This document shows, one piece after another, positions 55,600 to 63,395 of a DNA stretch of 64,000 bases. The stretch is from Evansella alkalicola (lineage in GTDB: Bacteria; Bacillota; Bacilli; Bacillales; Salisediminibacteriaceae). The first letter of the stretch is position 1, and the number at the start of each line of letters is the position of its first letter. Made by a program: the position numbers and the translations under genes. The stretch is taken from the NCBI RefSeq assembly GCF_019042735.1, contig NZ_JAHQCR010000077.1:19338-83337 (forward strand), given 5' to 3'. The notes below the pieces were generated by a model. That model saw only the letters and a list, made by a program, of their open reading frames with translations, was not told the origin of the DNA and ran no database searches.

Positions 55600-56412
55600 G
55601 TGTTAGGTAAATTAACAGAAGATGATTTTTCCGTTTTAAGAAAACCGTTAGAGTCTAAAAGACAAAGTCCTAACACCTTTGCCGGAATATTTATTTTATG
55701 TCTATTTCTTCAAGCTTTACTTCTATATATAGAGTTCACGTTAGGAGAAGAATCAATATTCCCTTATACCAATCAAGTCTTCATGTTTCATATAATAGTA
55801 TCTATTATTTTGGGTTTTCTATCTTTTATTTATTCCATTCCAGCTATATATTTAAGATCACAAAGAATACAATATTTAATTAGTATACTTATATCTCAAA
55901 ATATGTTTGGAGTTTCTGCATTTATTTTGGCGATACTTTTATTAGGTGCCGATATATTGGTAGAATCACAAGAGAATGTTAATACTTTGATGACCTTTAC
56001 CTATGTAACATTAATTATTGGTGGGATAATCTTTTTACTAACTTGCATTCGCTTTTACTTCATGTTAATCAATGGAGAGTATCGAAGAAATTCTCAAAAA
56101 GATAAATTTAGAAGGAAATTAGAAAAGAGATCATATGTCCCAATAGTTATTGTAGGAAGTACTGGCCTAGTACTATCTATGCAATATTTGATAAGAAACT
56201 ACGGTTTTATGACTTTTGAAAGTGTATTTATAGTAGCTTTATGTTTGATTATATTTTTTGCGATGCTATTCGTACTTCCAGAACAACTCGTAATCCTTTA
56301 TTGTAAATATCGTTTTGATAGTTTTAACTTTGATCCTAACGGTCGCCATTTATATCCAGCAAGTGATGAACAAACTAATATTTCATCTAGAAAGAAAATT
56401 AATAAAAAGTAA
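55600..56412 (+). CDS. six-helix membrane protein, paralogue 2 of 3
   Basis: A 270-residue paralogue of the preceding gene, from GTG 55600 behind AAAGG. It shares the LGKLTEDDFSVLRKPLES opening, QRIQYLIS and the C-terminal motif PEQLVILYCKYRF. The middle helices are clearly diverged at protein and DNA level, while the last 97 nt of the membrane-proximal region are almost identical. The 240-nt spacers between the three genes contain no other gene. It is probably an immunity-like variant with a different specificity. Confidence 0.7.
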   Translation: MLGKLTEDDFSVLRKPLESKRQSPNTFAGIFILCLFLQALLLYIEFTLGEESIFPYTNQVFMFHIIVSIILGFLSFIYSIPAIYLRSQRIQYLISILISQNMFGVSAFILAILLLGADILVESQENVNTLMTFTYVTLIIGGIIFLLTCIRFYFMLINGEYRRNSQKDKFRRKLEKRSYVPIVIVGSTGLVLSMQYLIRNYGFMTFESVFIVALCLIIFFAMLFVLPEQLVILYCKYRFDSFNFDPNGRHLYPASDEQTNISSRKKINKK

Positions 56413-56605
56413 TTTTTGGGTTTCTAGTCCAGGAATAACATACGGAAAGTTAGTGTCAAAATACTATTGTTTTTTTCAAATAGAATTAGACCCATTCATT
56501 AAGGTTTCTGACTAAAGGCAAATAAACTTATACATCACTATAATCATCGTATTAAAGTTTTAACTTTAGTGACGTAGTAAAATTGGTAAGGGAGTAGGTC
56601 GGGCC

Positions 56606-57412
56606 ATGTCTAAGTTGTCAGAGGAAGATTTCTTAGTGTTACGAAGACCGCTAGAGTCAAGAAGACAATTTCCAGGTTCAATAAGTGGAGCACTTTTAAT
56701 AGGTATATTTTGTCAAGTAGTTTTACTGTATTTGGAATATTATATCAGTAGATATTCAATATATCCATTCGCTCATGATATTTTTCAATTACATTTATGG
56801 TTTTCAATAGTTTTGGGAGTTTTATCAGTAATATACGCTATTCCTGTTATTTATAAGAAATTTCAAAGGATACAATATTTAATATCCATTGTTGTATCTC
56901 AAAATATTTTCGCATTATCTCCTTTAATTTTGGCTTTAATTATGATAGGAGCAGAAATACCTTTGAGTTCTCAGAATATAAGTTTATTAATATATTTAAC
57001 CTATATTTGTTTGTTTATAGGTTTAATCGTGTTTGTTGTGACATTTGTTCGTTTTATTATTTTACTACAAAATGGTGCTTATCGCATTGGGTCTAAAAAA
57101 GATCAACATAGGAGAAAGTTCGAAACGAAGTCATATGTACCTTACGTAATTGTTGGTAGTACAGCCTTTGTTTTTATGCTTCAATTTGTTATGAAGAATT
57201 TTGAGTTGCTAAGCTTTGATGTTGTTTTTTTTACAACGTTATTGATTATAATTTTCTTTGTGATGCTATTCGTACTTCCAGAACAACTCGTAATCTTGTA
57301 TTGTAAATATCGTTTTGATAGTTTTAACTTTGGTCCTAATGGGCGCCATCTATATCCAGTAAAAGATGAACACACTAATATTACATCAAATAAGAGAATT
57401 AATAGATTATAG
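56606..57412 (+). CDS. six-helix membrane protein, paralogue 3 of 3
   Basis: A 268-residue paralogue from ATG 56606, opening SKLSEEDFLVLRRPLES. Six helices, QRIQYLIS, and the shared C-terminal block with one coding change (Gly for Asp in FGPNGRHLYP). Its tail HTNITSNKRIN resembles that of paralogue 2 (QTNISSRKKIN), so copies 2 and 3 may be the most recent duplicates. It is the last gene of the type VII region. Confidence 0.7.
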   Translation: MSKLSEEDFLVLRRPLESRRQFPGSISGALLIGIFCQVVLLYLEYYISRYSIYPFAHDIFQLHLWFSIVLGVLSVIYAIPVIYKKFQRIQYLISIVVSQNIFALSPLILALIMIGAEIPLSSQNISLLIYLTYICLFIGLIVFVVTFVRFIILLQNGAYRIGSKKDQHRRKFETKSYVPYVIVGSTAFVFMLQFVMKNFELLSFDVVFFTTLLIIIFFVMLFVLPEQLVILYCKYRFDSFNFGPNGRHLYPVKDEHTNITSNKRINRL

Positions 57413-57835
57413 TTCTTATTTTAAGAATCGAGTTCATTAGGAGAGGCTCTTTTTAACGTCATGTTAAATATTGACAAGAACGCACGTTTGTGTAAAAATT
57501 ATATAGAAAACCTCGTTTTACCTCTATGATATTATACAAAATTCTTTTCCATTTAAACCTTAAATATTTTTATCCCAGAGTCTGATATAGTTATAAAAAT
57601 TGAAGAATTATCTCCGTAAAAAACTACTTCATTAATTGTTTTCCACAACTCAAAATTACTTCAATCGTGCTTTATCTATCTACTAATACTTTTCTATTTT
57701 CCCCTAACAAAATGATTTATAAGTAAATAGTGAAAGGAGTGATCAAACATGTGATTTCTTTATCGTCTTTGGAAGATTTCAGAGCTTAAGTACTTGAATT
57801 CTTGGAATCATAAAAATTTATAAGGAGGCTATTTT
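57413..57835. other. intergenic region
   Basis: About 420 AT-rich bases with no supported gene. It marks the border between the type VII locus and the accessory genes to the right. Confidence 0.5.
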
Positions 57836-58165
57836 ATGGGGCACGACATATTAGGATTTAATAAAGCTGGAGAAGAAATTGCTTATGCGCGATTTAGTAT
57901 GGGGAATTATAATGCTACCATTTTATACAGATTATTAAATGCCGAAAAGTACTATGCAGGAGTCAGTGGATCAGGAGGCAGTACTACTTTATCAGTTCAA
58001 CATGTGCAAAAGGCTTTGAATGATTACAATGACTTTTTTGCTGACACGAAACCTCTCTCAGAACGTGAAATCTTATATTGGGATAAAAAGCAAATTGGAG
58101 AATTTCTAATAAATTGTTTAGAAACAGCCCAAAATGACGGTAGTGTAGAGGTTTATTTTGGCTAG
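57836..58165 (+). CDS. hypothetical protein, possibly phage-related
   Basis: A 109-residue soluble protein from ATG 57836 behind AAGGAGG. It opens GHDILGFNKAGEEIAYARFSMG and contains VSGSGGSTTLSVQHVQKAL, a pattern I associate with small proteins of Bacillus phages and their hosts, without known function. It stands alone, with 316 bases after it containing a hairpin at 58290-58320. Confidence 0.65.
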   Translation: MGHDILGFNKAGEEIAYARFSMGNYNATILYRLLNAEKYYAGVSGSGGSTTLSVQHVQKALNDYNDFFADTKPLSEREILYWDKKQIGEFLINCLETAQNDGSVEVYFG

Positions 58166-58481
58166 CTTTTAAACAATTCAACCGTTTTTTCAAGAAATCC
58201 CCTCAACTACGAACCTCATAAAGCAACAGGCGTATCTTGTTACTTCACAAAATCAATTTAACCCTACCTAGAGTAATATTAGAAACGTTACCGGGTAGCG
58301 AAAATATAACGTTACCCGGTTAGGGAGAAGCGAAATTATTTTTGATATATCGGAAGACTCCCTTCTACATTCCCATTGTGGTGACAATACTAGCAACAAC
58401 TAATATAATAAGTAAGAGAAGAAGTGAAATTTTGCTTAAATACTTTTTATTCACATTTAAAAGAGGGGGAGCGAGTTCTTC
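58166..58481. other. intergenic region with GC-rich hairpin
   Basis: ACCGGGTA (58290-58297) pairs with TACCCGGT (58313-58320); AACGTTACC occurs twice, once in each arm region, and an outer CCCTA/TAGGG pairing is possible. It may be a terminator for the upstream gene or a structured leader for the downstream pair; T tracts are weak. Confidence 0.4.
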
Positions 58482-58754
58482 ATGGATGATTTGAAAAACA
58501 TACGTTGGAGACAGAGATTTGAGAATTATCTTGAATCCCAAGGATACATTGTAAAAAGCCCTAGAGAAGCAATAAAACAAGCATATCAAGTAGATTTATT
58601 AAATGATGGCCATATTTGGCTAGATGCACTGGCTAAGAGAACCTTAACTACTCATACATATGATGATTCATTAGCAGAGAAACTGTTGGAGGATATTACT
58701 AAGTTATATTTGCCGGAACTTACAAGCCTCTATGAAAAATTATTAAAGGAATGA
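58482..58754 (+). CDS. HI0074-like nucleotidyltransferase partner with internal deletion
   Basis: A 90-residue protein behind GGGGGAG. The family normally has about 135-145 residues: an opening like RW(K/R)QRFENF, a central FE..FELAWK helix, then a segment with SPRE and H-(T/S)-YD. Here NIRWRQRFENY joins directly to LESQGYIVKSPREAIKQAY and THTYDDS, so the central helix is missing in frame. The remainder is intact and the frame is open. It may be a non-functional or minimal HEPN-like partner of the nucleotidyltransferase encoded 6 nt downstream. Confidence 0.7.
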   Translation: MDDLKNIRWRQRFENYLESQGYIVKSPREAIKQAYQVDLLNDGHIWLDALAKRTLTTHTYDDSLAEKLLEDITKLYLPELTSLYEKLLKE

Positions 58755-58760
58755 TAATAA

Positions 58761-59078
58761 ATGTTTGGTTTGCGAGAAGAAGATATCCAATATATTAAAG
58801 ATATACTTGCAAAATATAATGAAGTTGAAAAAGCGTATATTTTTGGTAGTCGAGCCATAGGGAATCACAAGAAAGGTTCTGATGTAGACATTGCAATCGT
58901 AGGAAGCAACATTAATTCATCAACAGTCGCGACTCTTGATGAGTCATTAAATGAGGAATCTCCTCTCCCTTATTTTTTTGATATTATTCATTATGATGTG
59001 TTATCAAACAAGAAGCTTAAACAACATATAGATACAGAAGGTAAAACTTTAATTGGTAGTGAAGAGGCTTCTCTCTAG
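58761..59078 (+). CDS. MNT-type minimal nucleotidyltransferase
   Basis: A 105-residue protein with the DNA-polymerase-beta-like core AYIFGSRAIGNHKKGSDVDIAIVG: the GS motif and the two metal-binding Asp of SDVDIA are intact, and a third Asp lies in FFDIIHYDVL. Such MNT proteins act as antitoxins that AMPylate or otherwise modify their HEPN partners. It follows the deleted partner by 6 nt. The antitoxin may remain after the toxin was disabled. The CDS end overlaps the terminator at 59061. Confidence 0.82.
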   Translation: MFGLREEDIQYIKDILAKYNEVEKAYIFGSRAIGNHKKGSDVDIAIVGSNINSSTVATLDESLNEESPLPYFFDIIHYDVLSNKKLKQHIDTEGKTLIGSEEASL

Positions 59079-59113
59079 TTCAAATTTCGAACATAAGGGA
59101 AGCTTCTTTTTTT
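59061..59113 (+). terminator. hairpin terminator of the GAAGCTTCTC family
   Basis: AGAGGCTTCTCTCTAGTTC (about 59063-59081) pairs imperfectly with GAACATAAGGGAAGCTTCT (59089-59107), followed by seven or more T. The first arm includes the last codons of the nucleotidyltransferase. Confidence 0.7.
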
Positions 59114-59147
59114 ACAGATAGTATACACTGAATTTTTTCCACACCAC

Positions 59148-59815
59148 TCACTTATTCCGCACCACGACTAGATAAGTAGTATTTATAGTAAGTAATATGA
59201 GGGCCATGAGGATTATGGAAAACGTCTGTGGGCTGCCTCCTGTAATGGAATAAACCGTAGATAAAGCAATGGCGGCGAAGATACAAATATTTAGAAAACC
59301 ATATGCTTTATAAAGTCCACCTAAGATGACGTGCTTTTCACCATCGTCTGCAAAATCTAAAATGGTTTTAGCATGATTAGAGGTAGGATTACTCTGGCTG
59401 CGATCTCGATAGACAAGCTGTGCTAATTTATTCATATTAAAAAGGAGAATCCATGAGCTAGTGAGTGAGATAATTGTAATGAGGGTAATGAATGTGCTCT
59501 GAGTTGTAATTGACCTAAACTCACTGCTAGTATCGAAAAAACTAGACTAGTATTTGTAAACAATGAATAGTCAGTTAAAAGCTTATATTTCCTATCCTCC
59601 ACCTCATCTTCTTCATCACCACGAAACATCTGGTTGCTTAATGATTTAACCTTATTTACATTGATGATAGATAGAATTATTAGAAGAAACGAAATACCAA
59701 CTAAACTGATTACAGCTATTAAGCTAGCATTAGTAATCTCTGAAAAGTTCAAAATACCGTAGACAATAAAAAATCCAACAACTGCCCCTATAACCGATTG
59801 TAATAACCATTTCAT
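59148..59815 (-). pseudogene. frameshifted DUF3169-like membrane protein
   Basis: Two frames together make one membrane protein of about 222 residues. The first (59432-59815) starts MKWLLQSVIGAVVGFF and is normal to about SILAVSLGQ, then reads an unlikely RAHSLPSLQLSHSLAHG tail. The other frame, entered at about 59505, continues sensibly with STFITLITIISL and SSWILLFNMNKLAQL into the frame ending at 59148. A one-base deletion around 59495-59515 explains this. DUF3169-type proteins usually follow a small HTH regulator, as here. It is a true pseudogene or a sequencing error. Confidence 0.72.
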
Positions 59816-60019
59816 TTAAAGTTCCTCCTCATCAAAGTGAAATATATTCTCTACAGGCTCGTTAAAAATACGTGCAATTCGAACGGCTATTAGTAATGAT
59901 GGCATATATTCTCCCCGTTCAATCAAACTGACTGTTTGTCTTGAAACCTTCGCGAGTTTTGCAAGTTGTGTTTGATTATATCCTTCACGTGCTCGAAGCT
60001 CCTTTAATCGATTTTTCAC
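59816..60019 (-). CDS. small XRE/Cro-type HTH regulator
   Basis: About 67 residues from GTG 60019 (GAAGGTG 6 nt upstream); GTG 60028 is an in-frame alternative. KNRLKELRAREGYNQTQLAKLAKVSRQTVSLIERGEYMP is a full helix-turn-helix, and NIFHFDEEEL closes the protein, as in YozG-type regulators. The stop is directly followed by the ATG of the membrane gene, so the two form an operon. It probably represses its own promoter. Confidence 0.9.
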   Translation of the reverse strand: MKNRLKELRAREGYNQTQLAKLAKVSRQTVSLIERGEYMPSLLIAVRIARIFNEPVENIFHFDEEEL

Positions 60020-60289
60020 CCAAATCACCTTCAGTATTATTTAGTCTGATAAGAATATTGTAAATGATCATATTCAATTTGAAACTTTATTTGTCATAAT
60101 TATAAGTATAGTTGTCAAAAACGAGGCTAACTATATTTATACGATTCAGCTAGAGGTTGGGGGAATTATCTATTTCTTACACTAATGAGGTGTAGTTTTT
60201 AAATAATTTTAAAAATACTGACTTTTTAGTAAAATGAAACTAAAATACTCAACTGCACAATATATTTCATATAAGGGGGTTGTTTATCA

Positions 60290-62062
60290 ATGACGGAAAA
60301 AGTACATGTATGTTCGGAAAAGCAGCTAAAGGAAGATGGGTGGAAGGTAGTAAGGGGAGGGAAACACGGAATTGCGGTGATTCATCATGAGAACAGTGTC
60401 TATGCAATCGATAATCGTTGTCCACATCTTGGATTTCCTCTTCATATGGGAAGTACGTGCGATGGTATATTAACTTGCCATTGGCATCATGCGCGCTTTG
60501 ACTTGAAAAGTGGGGGGACATTAGATCCGTGGGCAGATGATGTTCCTACATATCCAGTAGAAATTTCAGACGGAGACATCTGGATTACACCAGAACCGAT
60601 TGATAAGCAGACAGTTGCTAAACTAAAGAAGCGCCTTAGGGACGGACTTGAGCAAAACATTAGCCTTGTTATTGCAAAGGCAGTGGTAGGGTTAGTGGAG
60701 GCAGGGGTCAATCCAATCGAAATTGCGAAAACAGGAGTAGAATTTGGGACAAAACATAGGTGGAATGGTTGGCGTTCAGGTTTAACCATTTTAACGGCAA
60801 TGACCAATGTTCTCCCTTACCTAGATAAAACAGGGAAAATACTCGCTTTATATCAAGGGTTAGTACATGTTGCAAGGGAAAGTGCTGGAATGGGGACACG
60901 TTTTTTATTAGACCCGTTACCCCTTAATGAAAAGACTGCAACACCTGAGTTTTCTCAGTTGGCAAAATGGTATCGCAATAATGTCGAAGTTCGTGATGTA
61001 CAAGGGGCGGAGAGAGTACTTCTAACTGCCCTCAAACTTGAAGCAACAACTGAGCAACTTTCTGATATGATGATGACGGCAATTACAGATCATTTCTATA
61101 TGAACATAGGGCACATTTTAGATTTTCATAATAAAGCGTTTGAAATGCTTGGTCATTTGGAGCATGAGCACCAAGAGTATGTTTTGACATCACTATTACC
61201 AGAGTTGGCTAATGCCTCCCGTAGTGAGGAGTCCCATAGCTGGCAAGCACCTGTTAATTTAGTTACACCATTACAGAATGCATTTAAGGTTTTGGAGGGA
61301 ATCGAATTTAGTCAGATCAGTGCTGATGCTGGAAGCTCTCCTAGTGGATTGGACGAGAAAAAACTAGTAGACCAGTTGTTGCGAGATGACCCTATTCAGA
61401 CGATTGATCAACTACTTCAAGCGTTACAAAATGGTACATCACCTGTTCGTCTTGCCCAATTAGTAGCATTGGCAGCGGCAGAAAGGGTAGCTCGCTTTCA
61501 TGTACAAAATGAATTTAGGGATTGGGATACGGTTCTTCATACTTTTACCCATGCCCATGCCGTTCACCAATCATTAAAGAGGTCCATGACACCTGAACTA
61601 GTTCGTGCAATCTTCCATAGCGCCATGAGTATTTATTTAGATCGCTTCTTGAATATACCTTCAGCACGTAGGCCAGTGGCAGAAAAAGCTACTGAAAAAG
61701 CACAGGAGGCAAAAGTTTTTCTCGATGTTTTAGATAAGCAACAACAGACAGATGAGGCAGCAAAATGGGTAGTAAATTATTTAGCAAATGGTGGAGACAA
61801 GGCGGAATTCTTTAATATTTTTGGTCATGCGCTGCTTCGAGAAAATGCGGAGTTTCATACGTTCCAAATGTACGAGGCAGCTCTCATGGAACATCAATTA
61901 TGGGAAAAAGAAGATTCAAAGATTGCTACACAGGCGCAAGAAACGATGGTTATAGCAGCAACACGTTATTTGGCTGCACATGCACCGACGTCTAGGGATA
62001 CTTCTCATACTGCGAAAATCGCTATTAGGTTGCATCGAGGCGAAAAACTGTTTGAGGAATAA
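60290..62062 (+). CDS. Rieske [2Fe-2S] domain fused to a large helical domain
   Basis: A 590-residue protein from ATG 60290 behind AAGGGGG. The N-terminal 100 residues form a Rieske domain: CPHLG (Cys and His at about 43-45) and CHWH (about 63-66) bind the cluster, followed by the typical PTYPVEISDGDIWI. The remaining 490 residues are mostly helical, rich in His (HILDFHNKAFEMLGHLEHEH, HTFTHAHAVHQ) and do not contain an oxygenase catalytic domain that I can see. No signal peptide, so it is cytoplasmic. It stands alone with its own terminator. The role may be redox or sensing; the substrate is unknown. Confidence 0.82.
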   Translation: MTEKVHVCSEKQLKEDGWKVVRGGKHGIAVIHHENSVYAIDNRCPHLGFPLHMGSTCDGILTCHWHHARFDLKSGGTLDPWADDVPTYPVEISDGDIWITPEPIDKQTVAKLKKRLRDGLEQNISLVIAKAVVGLVEAGVNPIEIAKTGVEFGTKHRWNGWRSGLTILTAMTNVLPYLDKTGKILALYQGLVHVARESAGMGTRFLLDPLPLNEKTATPEFSQLAKWYRNNVEVRDVQGAERVLLTALKLEATTEQLSDMMMTAITDHFYMNIGHILDFHNKAFEMLGHLEHEHQEYVLTSLLPELANASRSEESHSWQAPVNLVTPLQNAFKVLEGIEFSQISADAGSSPSGLDEKKLVDQLLRDDPIQTIDQLLQALQNGTSPVRLAQLVALAAAERVARFHVQNEFRDWDTVLHTFTHAHAVHQSLKRSMTPELVRAIFHSAMSIYLDRFLNIPSARRPVAEKATEKAQEAKVFLDVLDKQQQTDEAAKWVVNYLANGGDKAEFFNIFGHALLRENAEFHTFQMYEAALMEHQLWEKEDSKIATQAQETMVIAATRYLAAHAPTSRDTSHTAKIAIRLHRGEKLFEE

Positions 62063-62072
62063 AATGTAGCTT

Positions 62073-62115
62073 AAAAGGTCTTGCTAAAGCAATTACAGCT
62101 TAGCAAGACCTTTTT
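62073..62115 (+). terminator. strong intrinsic terminator
   Basis: A perfect 15-bp stem (AAAAGGTCTTGCTAA at 62073-62087 with its complement at 62100-62114) and a run of five T. Confidence 0.88.
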
Positions 62116-62188
62116 GGATGGTAAAAATGTCGCTTGTCGCTTGGAATTTATTTATAACTGTTAAGGAAGGAACTTTATTAAGCTCCAC

Positions 62189-62581
62189 CTACTTCTTTTT
62201 TTCCTTAAGAATACTAATCCCTTTTTTTAGTTTTTCAGGAATTGGAATGTTGGCTCTATGAGCGTTTTCTATAATACTAATGGTCTCATTTATTATATAG
62301 AATATGATCACTGCCTCCCTAATGAAAGGTTCACTTCCTAAAGTCATATCTAGGACATTACCAACTGCAACCATTGCAAATATAAATATCTTTTTAAAAA
62401 TCCCTTTTAATCCTTGTTCACTGCTAAGGTCCTGGTTGATATAGGCAGCAATGAGCCCTGTAATATAATCAAGAATAACAAAGGCAACTAAAGCTTCAAG
62501 TAAACTCGACCAGCCTCCAAATAGAAAAGAAAGTGTACTTCCAGCAATGGCAACAATTGGTTTGATGATTGGTTCAGCCAA
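62189..62581 (-). CDS. phage/toxin-secretion holin family protein
   Basis: A 130-residue membrane protein from TTG 62581 behind GGAGGG. VILDYITGLIAAYINQDLSSEQGLKGIFKK and VGNVLDMTLG with IIFYIINETISIIENA are the pattern of the class of holins also found beside clostridial toxins and amidases. Three or four helices. No endolysin or phage gene is nearby, so it is an orphan; it could be a prophage remnant or serve cell-wall turnover. Confidence 0.85.
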   Translation of the reverse strand: MAEPIIKPIVAIAGSTLSFLFGGWSSLLEALVAFVILDYITGLIAAYINQDLSSEQGLKGIFKKIFIFAMVAVGNVLDMTLGSEPFIREAVIIFYIINETISIIENAHRANIPIPEKLKKGISILKEKKK

Positions 62582-62765
62582 ATTTGACCCTCCTTATTTT
62601 ACAAGAAACAGGGAGAAGGTTGTTTTATATTTGTATTTCTAAGGCACAAAGGAGACAAGTAATTACGTTGTTCTAATGTATTACATGCTAGTTGAGCTCC
62701 TTTTGTATGTTTTTATGTCACGATAATTTATAAAAGGTACGTTATTACTATAAAGGACGATGTAG

Positions 62766-62849
62766 TTATTTATGATTTATATATCGCTTTAACTTCACGT
62801 TTGTAATGGACAAGGCTATAAAGCTGATAACTGCAACTATTTTAATCAT
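62766..62849 (-). CDS. possible 27-residue hydrophobic peptide
   Basis: ATG 62849 follows GAGGTG with a 9-nt gap. The peptide has a hydrophobic core (IVAVISFIALSIT) and a basic end (KLKRYINHK), the layout of small membrane-active peptides and type I toxins. No antisense RNA can be shown. The rest of 62582-63025 holds nothing else I can support. Confidence 0.3.
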   Translation of the reverse strand: MIKIVAVISFIALSITNVKLKRYINHK

Positions 62850-63025
62850 ATTTAGTCACACCTCACTTTTTTTCTTTTAGTTAAATATGTTTCCTTAGGT
62901 AAACTATTAGGTTGATACATATTATACAAGTTAGGTAATCTTTGTTACTGCTAATTAGTATTAGTTTAGTAAGTTAAATGGCGGGTATATAGAAAGTACG
63001 ACAACCTTTCGGAGGTGTATATAAA

Positions 63026-63322
63026 ATGGAAGGTAAAGTAATAGCAGTTTTCAATGACTTTGATGAAAAACAAGGGATACTTGAAGATTTGAAAAAGAAT
63101 GGGTATAAGGATGAAGATTTGGCCATTGTACATGAGTCAGAGGAGGAAGCACAGTTCTTCAATTACTATTTTGGTGAAGGGGATTATGTAGTTGTAGAAT
63201 TGGAGAACAGCAGACATGCAGGGATGGATAAAGCAGACGGAAGAAAAAAGTTGCGCAATCTTAATTGGGCTCCAGAAAATCACCATCACTTTCCACACCA
63301 TCAAATGAAACAAGGAATGTAG
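63026..63322 (+). CDS. small general-stress-like protein (YflT-type N-terminus)
   Basis: A 98-residue acidic protein from ATG 63026 behind GGAGGTG. It opens GKVIAVFNDFDEKQGILEDLKKNGYKDEDLAIV, which resembles the N-terminal half of the YflT/GSP17M stress proteins, but the rest is short and ends in a His-rich NHHHFPHHQ. The assignment is tentative. A sigma-B promoter was looked for and not clearly seen. Confidence 0.6.
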   Translation: MEGKVIAVFNDFDEKQGILEDLKKNGYKDEDLAIVHESEEEAQFFNYYFGEGDYVVVELENSRHAGMDKADGRKKLRNLNWAPENHHHFPHHQMKQGM

Positions 63323-63340
63323 ATGTGAATGCTAGACTAG

Positions 63341-63380
63341 GCTGTCTCATAAGGTTCGATCCCTTATGAGGCAGTTTTTT
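63341..63380 (+). terminator. strong intrinsic terminator
   Basis: CTGTCTCATAAGG (63342-63354) pairs with CCTTATGAGGCAG (63362-63374), with one G-T wobble, followed by seven T. Confidence 0.85.
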
Positions 63381-63395
63381 TATTGGGATGTGGAG

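Noticed and set aside
62189..62581. Prophage inferred from the holin gene
   Set aside because: No capsid, terminase, integrase, endolysin or attachment site is present nearby.
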